Shown: one piece after another, positions 24,559 to 33,465 of the stretch | How positions within the stretch are numbered: the first letter of the stretch is position 1 | How the letters are laid out: every line of letters starts with the position of its first letter | Assembly (NCBI RefSeq): GCF_018881835.1 | Contig: NZ_JACVPO010000001.1 | Coordinates: 496,001-560,000 of the forward strand | DNA: 64,000 nt | DNA from: Polynucleobacter hallstattensis | GTDB taxonomy: Bacteria > Pseudomonadota > Gammaproteobacteria > Burkholderiales > Burkholderiaceae | Reading direction: 5' to 3' | The notes under the pieces: model-generated | What the model saw: only the letters and a program-made list of their open reading frames with translations | Database searches by the model: none | Told to the model about the DNA's origin: nothing | Program-made: the position numbers and the translations under genes

Positions 24559-25437
24559 ATGACATCCACTACTCTCGGTAAAGTGTATTTAGTCGGCGCA
24601 GGTCCTGGCGCCGCTGATCTCATTACCGTGCGCGGCGCTAATCTTCTGGCAAAGGCAGATATTGTTTTTCATGATGCTTTAGTTGATCCAGCAATGCTAG
24701 AGCTCTGCCCACAAGCCATTAAAGAGCCTGTTGGTAAGCGTTGCGGCAAGCTGTCTTCAGCGCAACTATTTATTAACAAACGATTAATCGATGCGGCGCA
24801 GAAACATCAAATTATTGTTCGTCTTAAAGGTGGCGACCCCATGATGTTTGGTCGCGCTGATGAAGAAATCCAAGCACTAAACGAACGCCAGATTGAAGTG
24901 GAAGTTGTGCCTGGCATTACTGCAGCATTAGCAGGAGCAGCAGCCATTCAGCAATCGCTTACTCTGCGTGGCGTTAGTAGAAGTGTGGCTTTTATTACTT
25001 TGGCGCAAGGTACTGAAAATCTTGCCAATGATGAAAATCAAAATCAACCGATTCAAAACCCGCAAGCCGATACCTTGGTGTATTACATGGGACGCAAAGA
25101 TGCTAGCAATATTGCCAAACAGCTAATTGATAGCAAACAGAAGCATTCAGCAAAAACCCCTGTACACATCCTAGAGGCAGTGAGCACTCAGAATGAACGT
25201 CATTGGTCTAGCACTCTAGGTGAGCTAGCCAATGGCAAAGCAAATGATTGGTTTGATAGCGCATCACCTGCACTCATTATGGTTGGCGAAGCTTTGAGAG
25301 AAAAGCAGCAAACTATTAATGGAGCTACCAATAATGAAATTAACAAACAAGTAGAAAGCTTAAAGAGCTCTAGCGCTGAAATCCACAATAGCCTGCAAGA
25401 CAGCCTCATCCTCACCGACAGCAGGCGTAGCGCTTAA
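24559..25437 (+). CDS. cobA: Uroporphyrinogen-III C-methyltransferase
   Basis: Uses two S-adenosylmethionine molecules to make precorrin-2, the first step toward siroheme for CysI. SUMT motifs present: VYLVGAGPGAADLITVRGA (SAM loop), GGDPMMFGRADEE, and VVPGITAALAGAAAI. At 292 residues it is longer than the usual ~255. The extra C-terminal tail is polar and unconserved and is encoded by DNA antisense to the end of cbiX (78-bp overlap). This suggests loss of an earlier stop codon or a shifted gene end. It is the third gene of the sulfite reductase operon. Confidence 0.9.
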   Translation: MTSTTLGKVYLVGAGPGAADLITVRGANLLAKADIVFHDALVDPAMLELCPQAIKEPVGKRCGKLSSAQLFINKRLIDAAQKHQIIVRLKGGDPMMFGRADEEIQALNERQIEVEVVPGITAALAGAAAIQQSLTLRGVSRSVAFITLAQGTENLANDENQNQPIQNPQADTLVYYMGRKDASNIAKQLIDSKQKHSAKTPVHILEAVSTQNERHWSSTLGELANGKANDWFDSASPALIMVGEALREKQQTINGATNNEINKQVESLKSSSAEIHNSLQDSLILTDSRRSA

Positions 25438-25728
25438 AACCACTCCGGGGAATTTTTCCTGACATGCTAAAAGCAATACTGGGAAATCATTCCGCAAATG
25501 GCCGCCTTGTCCAAAGAAGACCGGCACTACAACCACCTCCACTACTCCAGAGGCCACCAAGGATGTAATAGCCTCTTCAAGGCTAGGCTGCATTAGCTCC
25601 AAGAAGGCTAACTCCACCAAAGTATCGGCATGCTGGGCTTTCCACAAGGAGGCCAAGCGGTCAAAGGGCTCACGCCAGCGGACATCACGGGCGCCATGGC
25701 CAAATAAGACAATTGCTTTCGTATTCAT
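25360..25728 (-). CDS. cbiX: Sirohydrochlorin chelatase, CbiX family
   Basis: A 122-residue single-domain chelatase that inserts Fe2+ (or Co2+) into sirohydrochlorin. The metal-binding His lies in IVLFGHGARDVRW (His11), and the second in VPVFFGQGGHLRNDFP. The length matches the small CbiXs type. It is convergent with cobA and shares its last 78 bp with that gene's tail. Together with cobA it can complete siroheme except for the dehydrogenase step, which the window does not contain. Confidence 0.88.
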   Translation of the reverse strand: MNTKAIVLFGHGARDVRWREPFDRLASLWKAQHADTLVELAFLELMQPSLEEAITSLVASGVVEVVVVPVFFGQGGHLRNDFPVLLLACQEKFPGVVLSATPAVGEDEAVLQAIVDFSARAL

Positions 25729-25807
25729 ATTTATGCAAACCTTTTAAACTATCAGCATTAATCTCTTAAGCTTACCTCGAAACTAAGCTCTCTAACGATA
25801 TAGCAAT

Positions 25808-26494
25808 ATGACAGACCTACTTAGCCAAACTTGGTTCATCGCCTTAATGGGCGCTACTCTTATTGGGGCAGTACTCTCCGCAGTTCACCACGCCGAAGTG
25901 ATCGCTCATAAGACTGGTGAGCCGTATGGCACCCTAGTACTGGCTATTAGCGTCACCATCATTGAGGTCTCCCTCATCATTGCCATGATGATTGCAGGTC
26001 ATGAGGGCTCTGAATTTATTGCTCGTGATGCTGTCTTTGCGACCGTGATGATAGTGATTAATGGGGTTATTGGTCTATGTATTTTTATGGGCGGCTTCAA
26101 ACATCATGAAATGTCCTTTCGCAACGAGGGAACCAATTCTGCATTAGCAGTACTGACTGCTTTAGCCACCTTTATTCTAGTGATGCCGATGGTAACTACT
26201 AGTACGCCTGGGCCAGACTTTACAAAGGGCCAACTAGCGTTTGCTGGCATTGCTTCTTTCGCCCTCTGTAACACATTTATTTTCTTCCAAACATCAGCCA
26301 TCGAGAATATTACCTCCCCAAGGCTGAAGATCAAAAGACTGATAACGATGCCCACGGGGACAAGCCGAGCAATCTCAAAACTGGCATCAGTCTAGTCTTA
26401 CTATTGATCTCACTGGCAACAGTGGTAAGTTTGGCAGAGGCACTTAACCCCGCCATTGAGGCTGGAGTAAAAGCAGCGGGCGCTCAAAAGCCTT
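25808..26494 (+). pseudogene. chaA: Broken Ca2+/H+ (CaCA) antiporter gene
   Basis: The first 160 or so codons (25808 to about 26290) are a clear ChaA-type cation antiporter with HAEVIAHKTGEPYG and the ion site VTIIEVSLI. At about 26290 the frame shifts by one base. The continuation ISHREYYLPKAEDQ and LNPAIEAGVKAAGAQKP is read in another frame. Family resemblance then stops abruptly near 26494, leaving out the second half of the transporter (full length about 360 residues). The gene is thus both frameshifted and truncated. The 195-residue product of the uninterrupted frame is very unlikely to work. Confidence 0.82.
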
Positions 26495-26575
26495 CAAAGG
26501 GTGACCATCCATCAAGAGCCTATCATATGAAGCTGATCCTATAAATCCACCGCCACCGAGAATTGCAATTTTCAT
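26495..26575 (-). pseudogene. 5' fragment of an NAD-dependent sugar epimerase gene
   Basis: Read on the minus strand, ATG at 26575 starts MKIAILGGGGFIGS and continues with a YDRLLMDGHPLK segment. This is the nucleotide-binding start of an extended-SDR sugar epimerase. After 27 codons it runs directly into the truncated antiporter gene. The piece appears to be all that is left of a former island-edge gene. Confidence 0.75.
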
Positions 26576-26843
26576 ATAAGCTCCACTCAACTACACCAAG
26601 ACTCTATTAGAAATTGCATACATATATTTGGAGCCCTCCTTGGGTCGATATTAAACTTAGACTTGTGCATTATCAACATAATACTTATTGATTAAAGTAT
26701 TTCCACCAAGCTTCCTGATTTTTGGAGCATTATGAGTTCATTAATATTAATTATCTACGCTATTCTTCCACTACAAAAAATTGCGGGAATGTCTAAGGAA
26801 TTAAAAACCTGATTTCTTGATGAGAAAATACAATCTTGTTGCT
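26576..26843. other. Short intergenic region at the island edge, no gene seen
   Basis: About 270 bp of AT-rich DNA between the epimerase remnant and the first intact island gene. A 26-codon frame at 26732-26812 has no recognisable features. No tRNA, direct repeat or integrase was seen that would mark site-specific insertion. Confidence 0.4.
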
Positions 26844-28352
26844 TTAAAACATAATTTTTATAGCTATACGAATCGCATTAGATAAGGCGATGGTTGTTGT
26901 AGGTGTAGCAGGAATTGTTGGCAGAACAGTAGCATCAACCACATAAGTCCTATCAAAACCAAACGGCCTTCCCAGAGTATCGGCGCCCCCTGGTAATGAC
27001 ACCTCCATCATCTCGATAGCGCCCCCAAAATGTTGACTATGACCTATTTTGGCCTTCAAATAGAGGCGAGGGAAAACATAAAATCCTGTTTTGTGACCAA
27101 TCTTAAAAAGCCTAGCCAACAGAGATCGGAACTCAACAGTGCTTTTTTCATTTGGCTTACCGCTAACATTTATGCTTTCTTGATTAAACTTTACAGTCAT
27201 AGTCCCCGATATATTCGAATGCATATATGTCATCCCGATATAGGTTCTAGATAACACTGGATTCAATATCTTACCGAAAATACTACCGAATAATGGGCCA
27301 AGCTTTTCTATTAGCATTAAATTTAAAAACTGCATGCCAGGATAAAGCTGGGTTTGTATAAGATTTAAATTAGAGTCAAAACTTTGAATATACAAATGGG
27401 CTAATGAAATTGATTTTGAGGATTGACGCTGCCTGCCTCCCCAAACAAAAACGGGAAAGTAAAACTTTTGACTGTCTTTTATGATGTAGTGATCAGGCTT
27501 TTTTTCAGTAGAGTTATCAATTATTCTTAAGGTATCTAAACAGCCAGCCGCCAGTACAGCTGATGAAAAAATCTTAGTATTAATTTCGCCATCTCTCGCT
27601 AAGTTTTTGAAAGTAAGGCTAACAGAATCACCGCTCTCGAAAACTGATTCAACAAGGGCTAACGGCTGATAAGTAAACTTAGGGTCACTTAAAAGATCCT
27701 CAAGTATATTTGCAGCTGAAAAAATTGAATCATATTGACACCCTTCCATGCACTTACCACACTTAACACAAACGTTTACTGCAGCTGGATTGGCTTGGAC
27801 CGCTAACTTTGACTTTCCAACATAAATATTATTTTTATTTAAATAAATTTTATGTTTTTTGGCCCTATTCAATAAAAAGATTGTTTGATCGACTTCAAAA
27901 TCAAAATTATTAACTTTAAGATTGATGGGATAAAGCTCATCAATTTGATCCATTGCCCCCATAATCCCCGTGAGGTTAAAGCTCAGATTGAGATTTTCAC
28001 TAATCTCATTATAAGAAATTGGCCAGTTCAAAATATCTTGTGGATAGATGGCGCCCACAGTTGCCCCCCAGATCGTACTAAGACCACCTTTTGCATGACT
28101 TGTATCAAACGAGACTTTATTATCAACCGCAATATTTATCCCATCAGCTCTCTGATACATAAAAGTTGAATTAAATAGCTTCTTTTTGGGCATCAAAGTC
28201 TTTGGCAAAGAAGTTTTCGTGCCAAAATCATTAGCGTTACTTTTAGTTAACCCCACATCGAATAAAGTGACTGAATACCCCCTATTTAATAGTGTCTGAG
28301 CAGCAGCAGTCCCAGTTGGACCCGAACCAACTACCGCTATGGATTTAGTCAT
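26844..28352 (-). CDS. GMC-like FAD oxidoreductase with a ferredoxin-like Cys motif
   Basis: A 502-residue protein opening with an FAD-binding fold (SIAVVGSGPTGTAAAQTL) and closing with a GMC-type C-terminal region (VVDATVLPTIPATPTTTIALSNA). Between them are Cys195, Cys198, Cys201 and Cys205 (VCVKCGKCMEGCQ), a Cys-x2-Cys-x2-Cys-x3-Cys arrangement like 4Fe-4S ferredoxins. It would oxidise a sugar or alcohol, perhaps handing electrons to an iron-sulfur cluster. It is the last gene of the minus-strand arm and overlaps the GT9 gene by 8 bp. A paralogue at 40999 has lost one of the four Cys. The substrate is unknown; a glycan-bound or nucleotide sugar is the natural guess. Confidence 0.78.
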   Translation of the reverse strand: MTKSIAVVGSGPTGTAAAQTLLNRGYSVTLFDVGLTKSNANDFGTKTSLPKTLMPKKKLFNSTFMYQRADGINIAVDNKVSFDTSHAKGGLSTIWGATVGAIYPQDILNWPISYNEISENLNLSFNLTGIMGAMDQIDELYPINLKVNNFDFEVDQTIFLLNRAKKHKIYLNKNNIYVGKSKLAVQANPAAVNVCVKCGKCMEGCQYDSIFSAANILEDLLSDPKFTYQPLALVESVFESGDSVSLTFKNLARDGEINTKIFSSAVLAAGCLDTLRIIDNSTEKKPDHYIIKDSQKFYFPVFVWGGRQRQSSKSISLAHLYIQSFDSNLNLIQTQLYPGMQFLNLMLIEKLGPLFGSIFGKILNPVLSRTYIGMTYMHSNISGTMTVKFNQESINVSGKPNEKSTVEFRSLLARLFKIGHKTGFYVFPRLYLKAKIGHSQHFGGAIEMMEVSLPGGADTLGRPFGFDRTYVVDATVLPTIPATPTTTIALSNAIRIAIKIMF

Positions 28353-29511
28353 TTAGCATCCAACCAGCACGACTAAAGTTGATAGGAATCTCTTGGGAGT
28401 ATTGCTGCATACAAATGTTATTACCCTTGCAGGGCGGGATATCAATTTCATGAACACATGGTGCACAAGTTATTTTTTTAAAGTTCACAACATCGAATTT
28501 ACTATCTATGCATCTAAGTCTTAAATAAGGATCGCTTGGCCCCCAATACGAAAGAGTGGGAACCCTAAGCAATCGAGATAAATGAATGATTCCCGAGTCG
28601 ATTGTCACTAATTTTCTAAGACCAAGTAAGCTATCAGCTAACTCCGTAAGAGATGTTTTGCCTGTTAGATTCTCAATCTTCAATTTAGGAAATATTGTAG
28701 ATAAATGTTTGCAGAGATCTTTGCTTCGTCCAATGTCATTCCGCCCCCCATAGACTTTAAGTAAATCAATATCATTGATTTCTTCGCGCAAAATATCTCC
28801 CCACTGCTTCAGTGACAACTCTCGCTCACGATACAATATCGAACAAAACGGCGCCAAACCAATTACATTGCTTATTGAGGCTCTATTTGGCAACAAGCCC
28901 ATTGCATTTTGAAATGAATTACAGACGTCATTCCAGGATGGGATTGTTCCGCCCGCATTAAATGCAATTTGTTCATACCCTGTATAGATAGGAGATGAGG
29001 AGTTATAAAAAATTGGGTAATTAATATATCCCATTTGCCATCTATTCCAATTCTGAAATAATCCAAAACGTTTTTCAGATAAGGTAAAAAAGCAGAACAG
29101 TGTTGTTAGCTTGGAATGCAATTCATAATTTACGAAAATATCACTACGCCAACTCTCCCTTAGGGCGCTAACCAGAGACCTCAAAAAAACCAATAAGTTA
29201 TTTGTATTAATAAGTGAAAATTGATCAACTACACAAGCTAACTCAGCAAAGGCGGCGACCTCAGGCGAGCAAATAAGAATAATTTTTGCCTCTGGATATT
29301 TTTTTCGCACTGCCAGTATTGCAGGATAGGCAATCAGCAAACTCCCTCCACCCATAATTTTTAGGTAAGAGATTTTCCGAACCGAACCGGAGTTGCTCCT
29401 TGAAAATATTAATGGCCAGACTAAATTCAGCACATGAGTCAAGGGCGAAAAAAATGCAATTAAGAAACGCCCCAAATATCCATCTATAGTTTTTAATGTA
29501 GTTAATTTCAT
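28345..29511 (-). CDS. Glycosyltransferase family 9 (heptosyltransferase-like)
   Basis: A 388-residue GT-B fold enzyme. It has the early GGGSLLIAYPAILAVRKKYP stretch and the C-terminal donor-site pattern LVTIDSGIIHLSRLLRVPTLSYWGPSDP typical of GT9. GT9 members add heptose or related sugars in lipopolysaccharide; here the cluster context suggests a special surface glycan. Four Cys close together near the C terminus (ITCAPCVHEIDIPPCKGNNIC) are shared by some members of the family. Start and stop overlaps with both neighbours point to one operon. Confidence 0.85.
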   Translation of the reverse strand: MKLTTLKTIDGYLGRFLIAFFSPLTHVLNLVWPLIFSRSNSGSVRKISYLKIMGGGSLLIAYPAILAVRKKYPEAKIILICSPEVAAFAELACVVDQFSLINTNNLLVFLRSLVSALRESWRSDIFVNYELHSKLTTLFCFFTLSEKRFGLFQNWNRWQMGYINYPIFYNSSSPIYTGYEQIAFNAGGTIPSWNDVCNSFQNAMGLLPNRASISNVIGLAPFCSILYRERELSLKQWGDILREEINDIDLLKVYGGRNDIGRSKDLCKHLSTIFPKLKIENLTGKTSLTELADSLLGLRKLVTIDSGIIHLSRLLRVPTLSYWGPSDPYLRLRCIDSKFDVVNFKKITCAPCVHEIDIPPCKGNNICMQQYSQEIPINFSRAGWMLND

Positions 29512-30461
29512 GAGGTAGCTACTATTGCATCCTGAGGGCTGTAATACAATCCTTTTTTTGCATTTTCTAAGTCTAGAGTTACCGATGAAAGACTAAGATA
29601 GTAGGCTGATCTTGAAATTGGTGGGCGAATTTTTTGCCCAGTTAGAAAGTAAATCATATCGCCCAAAAGAGCCAAACAAAAAGCCAAAGCCCTAGGAATC
29701 GATGGGGCCTTCTTTAGACGAGAATCTTCTCCAACAAGATTTCGTACAAAAGAAGAAAAAATGATGGGTGAGCCATCCGAAATCAAGTACGCATGACCAC
29801 TTACCCCATAAGTAAAGCTCTGGCATACCGCAATACACAAGTTGATGTAATGCGTAGCACTAGTCAGATAGCTCCCACGATCAACCCAAACAAAAGTCCG
29901 AGAATCTAGGGCGGATTTCAATTTTTTTAATACTGGTGAATCATCTCCACCCCAAATCATTCTTGGTCTCAAAATAATAAATCTGGACTTACTATTTAAT
30001 ATTGCAAATTCCTGCACTAACTTTTCAGCCTTTTTCTTCATTTCCGAATAAATAGAAATATTACTTTTCGGGACCTCACTTCTCTCACTCAACCCACCCA
30101 AAGGGCCATTCCCCAAAAACACTGCTTCCGAACTTAAATAAATAAAAGTTATAGCCCTCGATTCAAAATGCTTAAGCAATAAGTCTGTAGCCGAAACAAT
30201 ATCACGGTATGAATCATCTCTATTTGCAAAATGATCAGTGTTTGAAGCTAAGTGAATTACAATATCAAAATCTTTGGGCATCCTTAAATATGTTTTAGGA
30301 TCCGCCAAATCACCAGCTACCACCCTCGCAGACGGATGGATTTTATTGTGCTCAGAATTGCGCAAAGACGTTGTAATATCAAAATTACCTTTAATCTCAA
30401 GATAAGAAATTAATCGCTTGCCAAAATATCCGCCGCCACCAGTAATTAAAACTCTTTTCAC
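29508..30461 (-). CDS. NAD-dependent epimerase/dehydratase
   Basis: A 317-residue extended short-chain dehydrogenase. Rossmann motif ITGGGGYFGKRLISYLE (residues 6-22), then the strand motif VIHLASNTDH and a catalytic YxxxK in SIYSEMKKKAEKLV. The product could be a 4-epimerised or reduced sugar, or a nucleotide-linked ketosugar; I cannot specify. It overlaps the GT9 gene by 4 bp. A similar but longer enzyme is at 39717. Confidence 0.85.
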   Translation of the reverse strand: MKRVLITGGGGYFGKRLISYLEIKGNFDITTSLRNSEHNKIHPSARVVAGDLADPKTYLRMPKDFDIVIHLASNTDHFANRDDSYRDIVSATDLLLKHFESRAITFIYLSSEAVFLGNGPLGGLSERSEVPKSNISIYSEMKKKAEKLVQEFAILNSKSRFIILRPRMIWGGDDSPVLKKLKSALDSRTFVWVDRGSYLTSATHYINLCIAVCQSFTYGVSGHAYLISDGSPIIFSSFVRNLVGEDSRLKKAPSIPRALAFCLALLGDMIYFLTGQKIRPPISRSAYYLSLSSVTLDLENAKKGLYYSPQDAIVATS

Positions 30462-30513
30462 ATTACCCCTCGATTAACAACAGAATACAAGATACGTTTG
30501 CCAAAGTAACACC

Positions 30514-32388
30514 TCAGGATGCGATACGATAGATTACAACATCGTCCTTACGATAATCCTCTTTAAGAAAACCCTGCGCTAATAAATCTTTCAAATATTG
30601 ATTTAAACGATCATGATAAGTTCTTGAAATACTCTCTAGAGGAAATCTTGAATCATCTTGCACTCGCCAAGCTAACATTGAAATATTTTTAGACTTCAGA
30701 AGTTTTTTAAAATCCTCAGGGCCATTTAAATACTCAAAACCAACCTCAGGATTCCAATCGTGAATAAAGAAAAAATCCCTGTTCAGATAGAAAAAGGGTT
30801 GAACACCCCAATTAAATGCAATTACCTCATCTAGTTGCGTATTCTGATTTATATATTGACTTACCCAGTAAAGATGAATTCCCAAGTTTTGAAAATCAAC
30901 CCTAGAAATCTTGTTTTGAGCGTATAGCCAAAGTAAAGGCATCGAATTTTTAAATTGATTAATTGAAAAAATGACCTGCAAGCAGACAAAGGCAATAGAA
31001 AGGTATTTGACCCATCTAATACTTTTTGCTTGAGAAATAATTAACCATGCCAACACAATAAACACGATTAACGTTGGGTAAAAATAGCGAAACTCCCAAT
31101 AATAATAGTAAAACTGCCAGCCCAATACTAGAAGTATTGTTACAAAGGAATAGAAGATTTTTAGTCTCCAATTTTTCCTCCAAATGATAATCATGGTGAT
31201 ACAGGCTCCGATACAAACAAAAATATTAAGTGCGCCGAGCGCCTGTGTTAAAAATTCCAAATAAATCATTAAGGAATGTGTTGTACGCCAAGAAGTGCCA
31301 TTCTGCCAAATTGTCGCTTCTTTAATCATGGTAGAAATGTTTTGCATTTGCAAGCTGGTATAGGTGCAACTTCCCATTAATTCACTAAGGTTGGGAAATA
31401 CGGGATTGCAATGTTGCAAATAATTTAAGCCGAGCCAGGGAAGATTTATACCAATGCCAACGCAGACTAAAGATATGATTTCTTTAGACATGTGCTTGAA
31501 GCTAAACTCGGCGTGAGATTGCGCGTAAAAAATTAAATATACTGGGAAGTAAAAGACTGCTGTATATTTCAACCCAAAAGCAAACGAAAGAAATAAAAAA
31601 GATAGAAATCGCTTCATGGCAGATTGATCTCGCCCAAACTCAATGATTAATACAGTCGACCCAATTAGAAAACACGCCTGAATAATCTCAATTTTTGCTA
31701 TTCCCAAATTCACAACTACTAATGGCAAATATCCAACAGACAAGAGTGCCAAACCAAGATAAAGGCGGGATCTGCTATAGCATGCAAATAACCTGACTGA
31801 GAAATACAGCAATATTGGGAAAAATAGATAGGTAAAAAATTGCGCAGTGCTTGAATCGGCATTTAACAGTAAGGCAATTCCAAATGCTGCCTCACCAAAT
31901 ATGGGGAACGAGCTAAAAATTCCATACTCGTCAAGATATCTTAAATTTTCTCCGGCAATATGCAACTTTGGAATAGTAAGAACATATGAAATAGCATCCC
32001 AGTTTGAAGTCGGTAATGAAGCAACTAAAAACCCAATGAGTAAAATGGGTACGAAAAAAACCATAAACCACCAAGGCAATAATTTTTTATCTTTCAAATG
32101 AATCCGAAAATTTATCCCCTTCAATATTGTATATATCCAAGAAAGAAAAATAATACTTAAAGTAACAACAAGTAGATTGCGTAAGTTTAGTAGCCCAAAA
32201 CTTCCTAACAAGGTATACGCGATTGAAATACCTAACGTTCCTATTAAGGCCGCATAAGGAATTGACATTTCGTCATTAAAAAAAGTCTTTGAAGATTTAA
32301 AAAAAATCTCAAAAAAATAGAAGATTGATCGGCCAAGAATAATAGTAAACGCCATCATCCCCAAAGCTAATGAGAAATTTTCTAGCAT
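30514..32388 (-). CDS. Large polytopic membrane protein, probable GT-C glycosyltransferase
   Basis: A 624-residue inner-membrane protein with about twelve helices in the first 480 residues and a C-terminal soluble part of about 130 residues. In the first large periplasmic loop an acidic TSNWDAISYVLTIPKLH stretch resembles the Asp-containing catalytic loop of GT-C enzymes, which use polyprenyl-phosphate sugars. There is clear overall similarity of layout to the proteins at 36204 and 48485. It probably transfers a lipid-linked sugar on the periplasmic side. It starts 86 bp after the UDP-xylose synthase gene. Confidence 0.65.
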   Translation of the reverse strand: MLENFSLALGMMAFTIILGRSIFYFFEIFFKSSKTFFNDEMSIPYAALIGTLGISIAYTLLGSFGLLNLRNLLVVTLSIIFLSWIYTILKGINFRIHLKDKKLLPWWFMVFFVPILLIGFLVASLPTSNWDAISYVLTIPKLHIAGENLRYLDEYGIFSSFPIFGEAAFGIALLLNADSSTAQFFTYLFFPILLYFSVRLFACYSRSRLYLGLALLSVGYLPLVVVNLGIAKIEIIQACFLIGSTVLIIEFGRDQSAMKRFLSFLFLSFAFGLKYTAVFYFPVYLIFYAQSHAEFSFKHMSKEIISLVCVGIGINLPWLGLNYLQHCNPVFPNLSELMGSCTYTSLQMQNISTMIKEATIWQNGTSWRTTHSLMIYLEFLTQALGALNIFVCIGACITMIIIWRKNWRLKIFYSFVTILLVLGWQFYYYYWEFRYFYPTLIVFIVLAWLIISQAKSIRWVKYLSIAFVCLQVIFSINQFKNSMPLLWLYAQNKISRVDFQNLGIHLYWVSQYINQNTQLDEVIAFNWGVQPFFYLNRDFFFIHDWNPEVGFEYLNGPEDFKKLLKSKNISMLAWRVQDDSRFPLESISRTYHDRLNQYLKDLLAQGFLKEDYRKDDVVIYRIAS

Positions 32389-32474
32389 ACGGAGTTTGAA
32401 TAATCGATCATTTATTAAAATTAACCCCTTAAATTTGAACAGTCACTTTTCTATATCGCCTCTTTTTATCAAAT

Positions 32475-33428
32475 TTAGGCAACTACCTTCCTGAAATAAG
32501 CAATCGTCTCTTTAAGACCATCCTCTAAATTAACCTTAGGCTCCCAGCCAAGCTTAGCTTTAGCTAGCTCAATATTAGGCTGGCGCTGCTTAGGATCATC
32601 GGATGGCAATGGTTGATGAACGATCTTTGATTTGCTACCTGATAGTCTGAGGACTGTCTCTGCTAACTCAAGCATAGTGAATTCACCAGGATTTCCGATA
32701 TTGACTGGTCCTGTGAACCCATCTGCGGAATTCATCATTTTTACCATGGCATCAATTAAGTCATCTACATAGCAAAAGCTTCTGGTTTGCTGACCGTCGC
32801 CATAAATAGTAATATCTTGGCCTTTTAATGCCTGGACAATAAAGTTACTCACAACACGACCATCATTAGGGTGCATACGCGGACCGTAAGTATTAAAGAT
32901 TCGCACAACCTTAATATCTAACTGATGTTGACGATGGTAGTCAAAGAACAAGGTTTCTGCGCAACGTTTACCTTCGTCATAGCAAGAACGAATGCCAATT
33001 GGATTGACTTTTCCCCAATATTCTTCAGGCTGAGGATGCACTTCTGGATCACCATAGACCTCGCTAGTAGAGGCCTGTAAAATTCGAGCTCTAGTTCGCT
33101 TGGCAAGACCCAGCATATTAATAGCGCCATGTACACTGGTTTTGGTAGTTTGCACTGGATCGTACTGATAGTGCACCGGGGAAGCAGGGCAAGCTAAGTT
33201 GTATATCTGATTGGTTTCTACATAGAGCGGGAAAGTCACATCGTGACGCATTACTTCTAAATTTGAATTGCCCAATAGGTGGGTCAAATTCTGTTTAGTC
33301 CCCGTAAAGAAGTTATCCACTACTAATACCTCATTACCCTCTTTAAGAAGTTTCTCGGTGAGATGGGAGCCTAAGAAGCCTGCACCGCCGGTGATGAGGA
33401 TTTTTTGATTTCGGTTGTAATTTTGCAT
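32475..33428 (-). CDS. uxs: UDP-glucuronate decarboxylase (UDP-xylose synthase)
   Basis: Converts UDP-glucuronate to UDP-xylose. It has 317 residues from Met at 33428; a frame to 33545 would reach into ugd and is ignored. NAD motif [17 protein letters not shown], the catalytic pair in [11 protein letters not shown] (Tyr-x3-Lys), and typical Uxs blocks [39 protein letters not shown] and [17 protein letters not shown]. It lies 37 bp downstream of ugd, which makes its substrate, so the pair form a two-step path from UDP-glucose to UDP-xylose. Confidence 0.95.
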   Translation of the reverse strand: MQNYNRNQKILITGGAGFLGSHLTEKLLKEGNEVLVVDNFFTGTKQNLTHLLGNSNLEVMRHDVTFPLYVETNQIYNLACPASPVHYQYDPVQTTKTSVHGAINMLGLAKRTRARILQASTSEVYGDPEVHPQPEEYWGKVNPIGIRSCYDEGKRCAETLFFDYHRQHQLDIKVVRIFNTYGPRMHPNDGRVVSNFIVQALKGQDITIYGDGQQTRSFCYVDDLIDAMVKMMNSADGFTGPVNIGNPGEFTMLELAETVLRLSGSKSKIVHQPLPSDDPKQRQPNIELAKAKLGWEPKVNLEDGLKETIAYFRKVVA

Positions 33429-33465
33429 ATAAAGCAGTAGGTTGAGAGAATTTATAGAGGTGCAT

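Noticed and set aside
26732..26812. 26-codon frame with a hydrophobic start in the island-edge gap
   Set aside because: It is too short and AT-rich to distinguish from chance, and no family pattern is visible.
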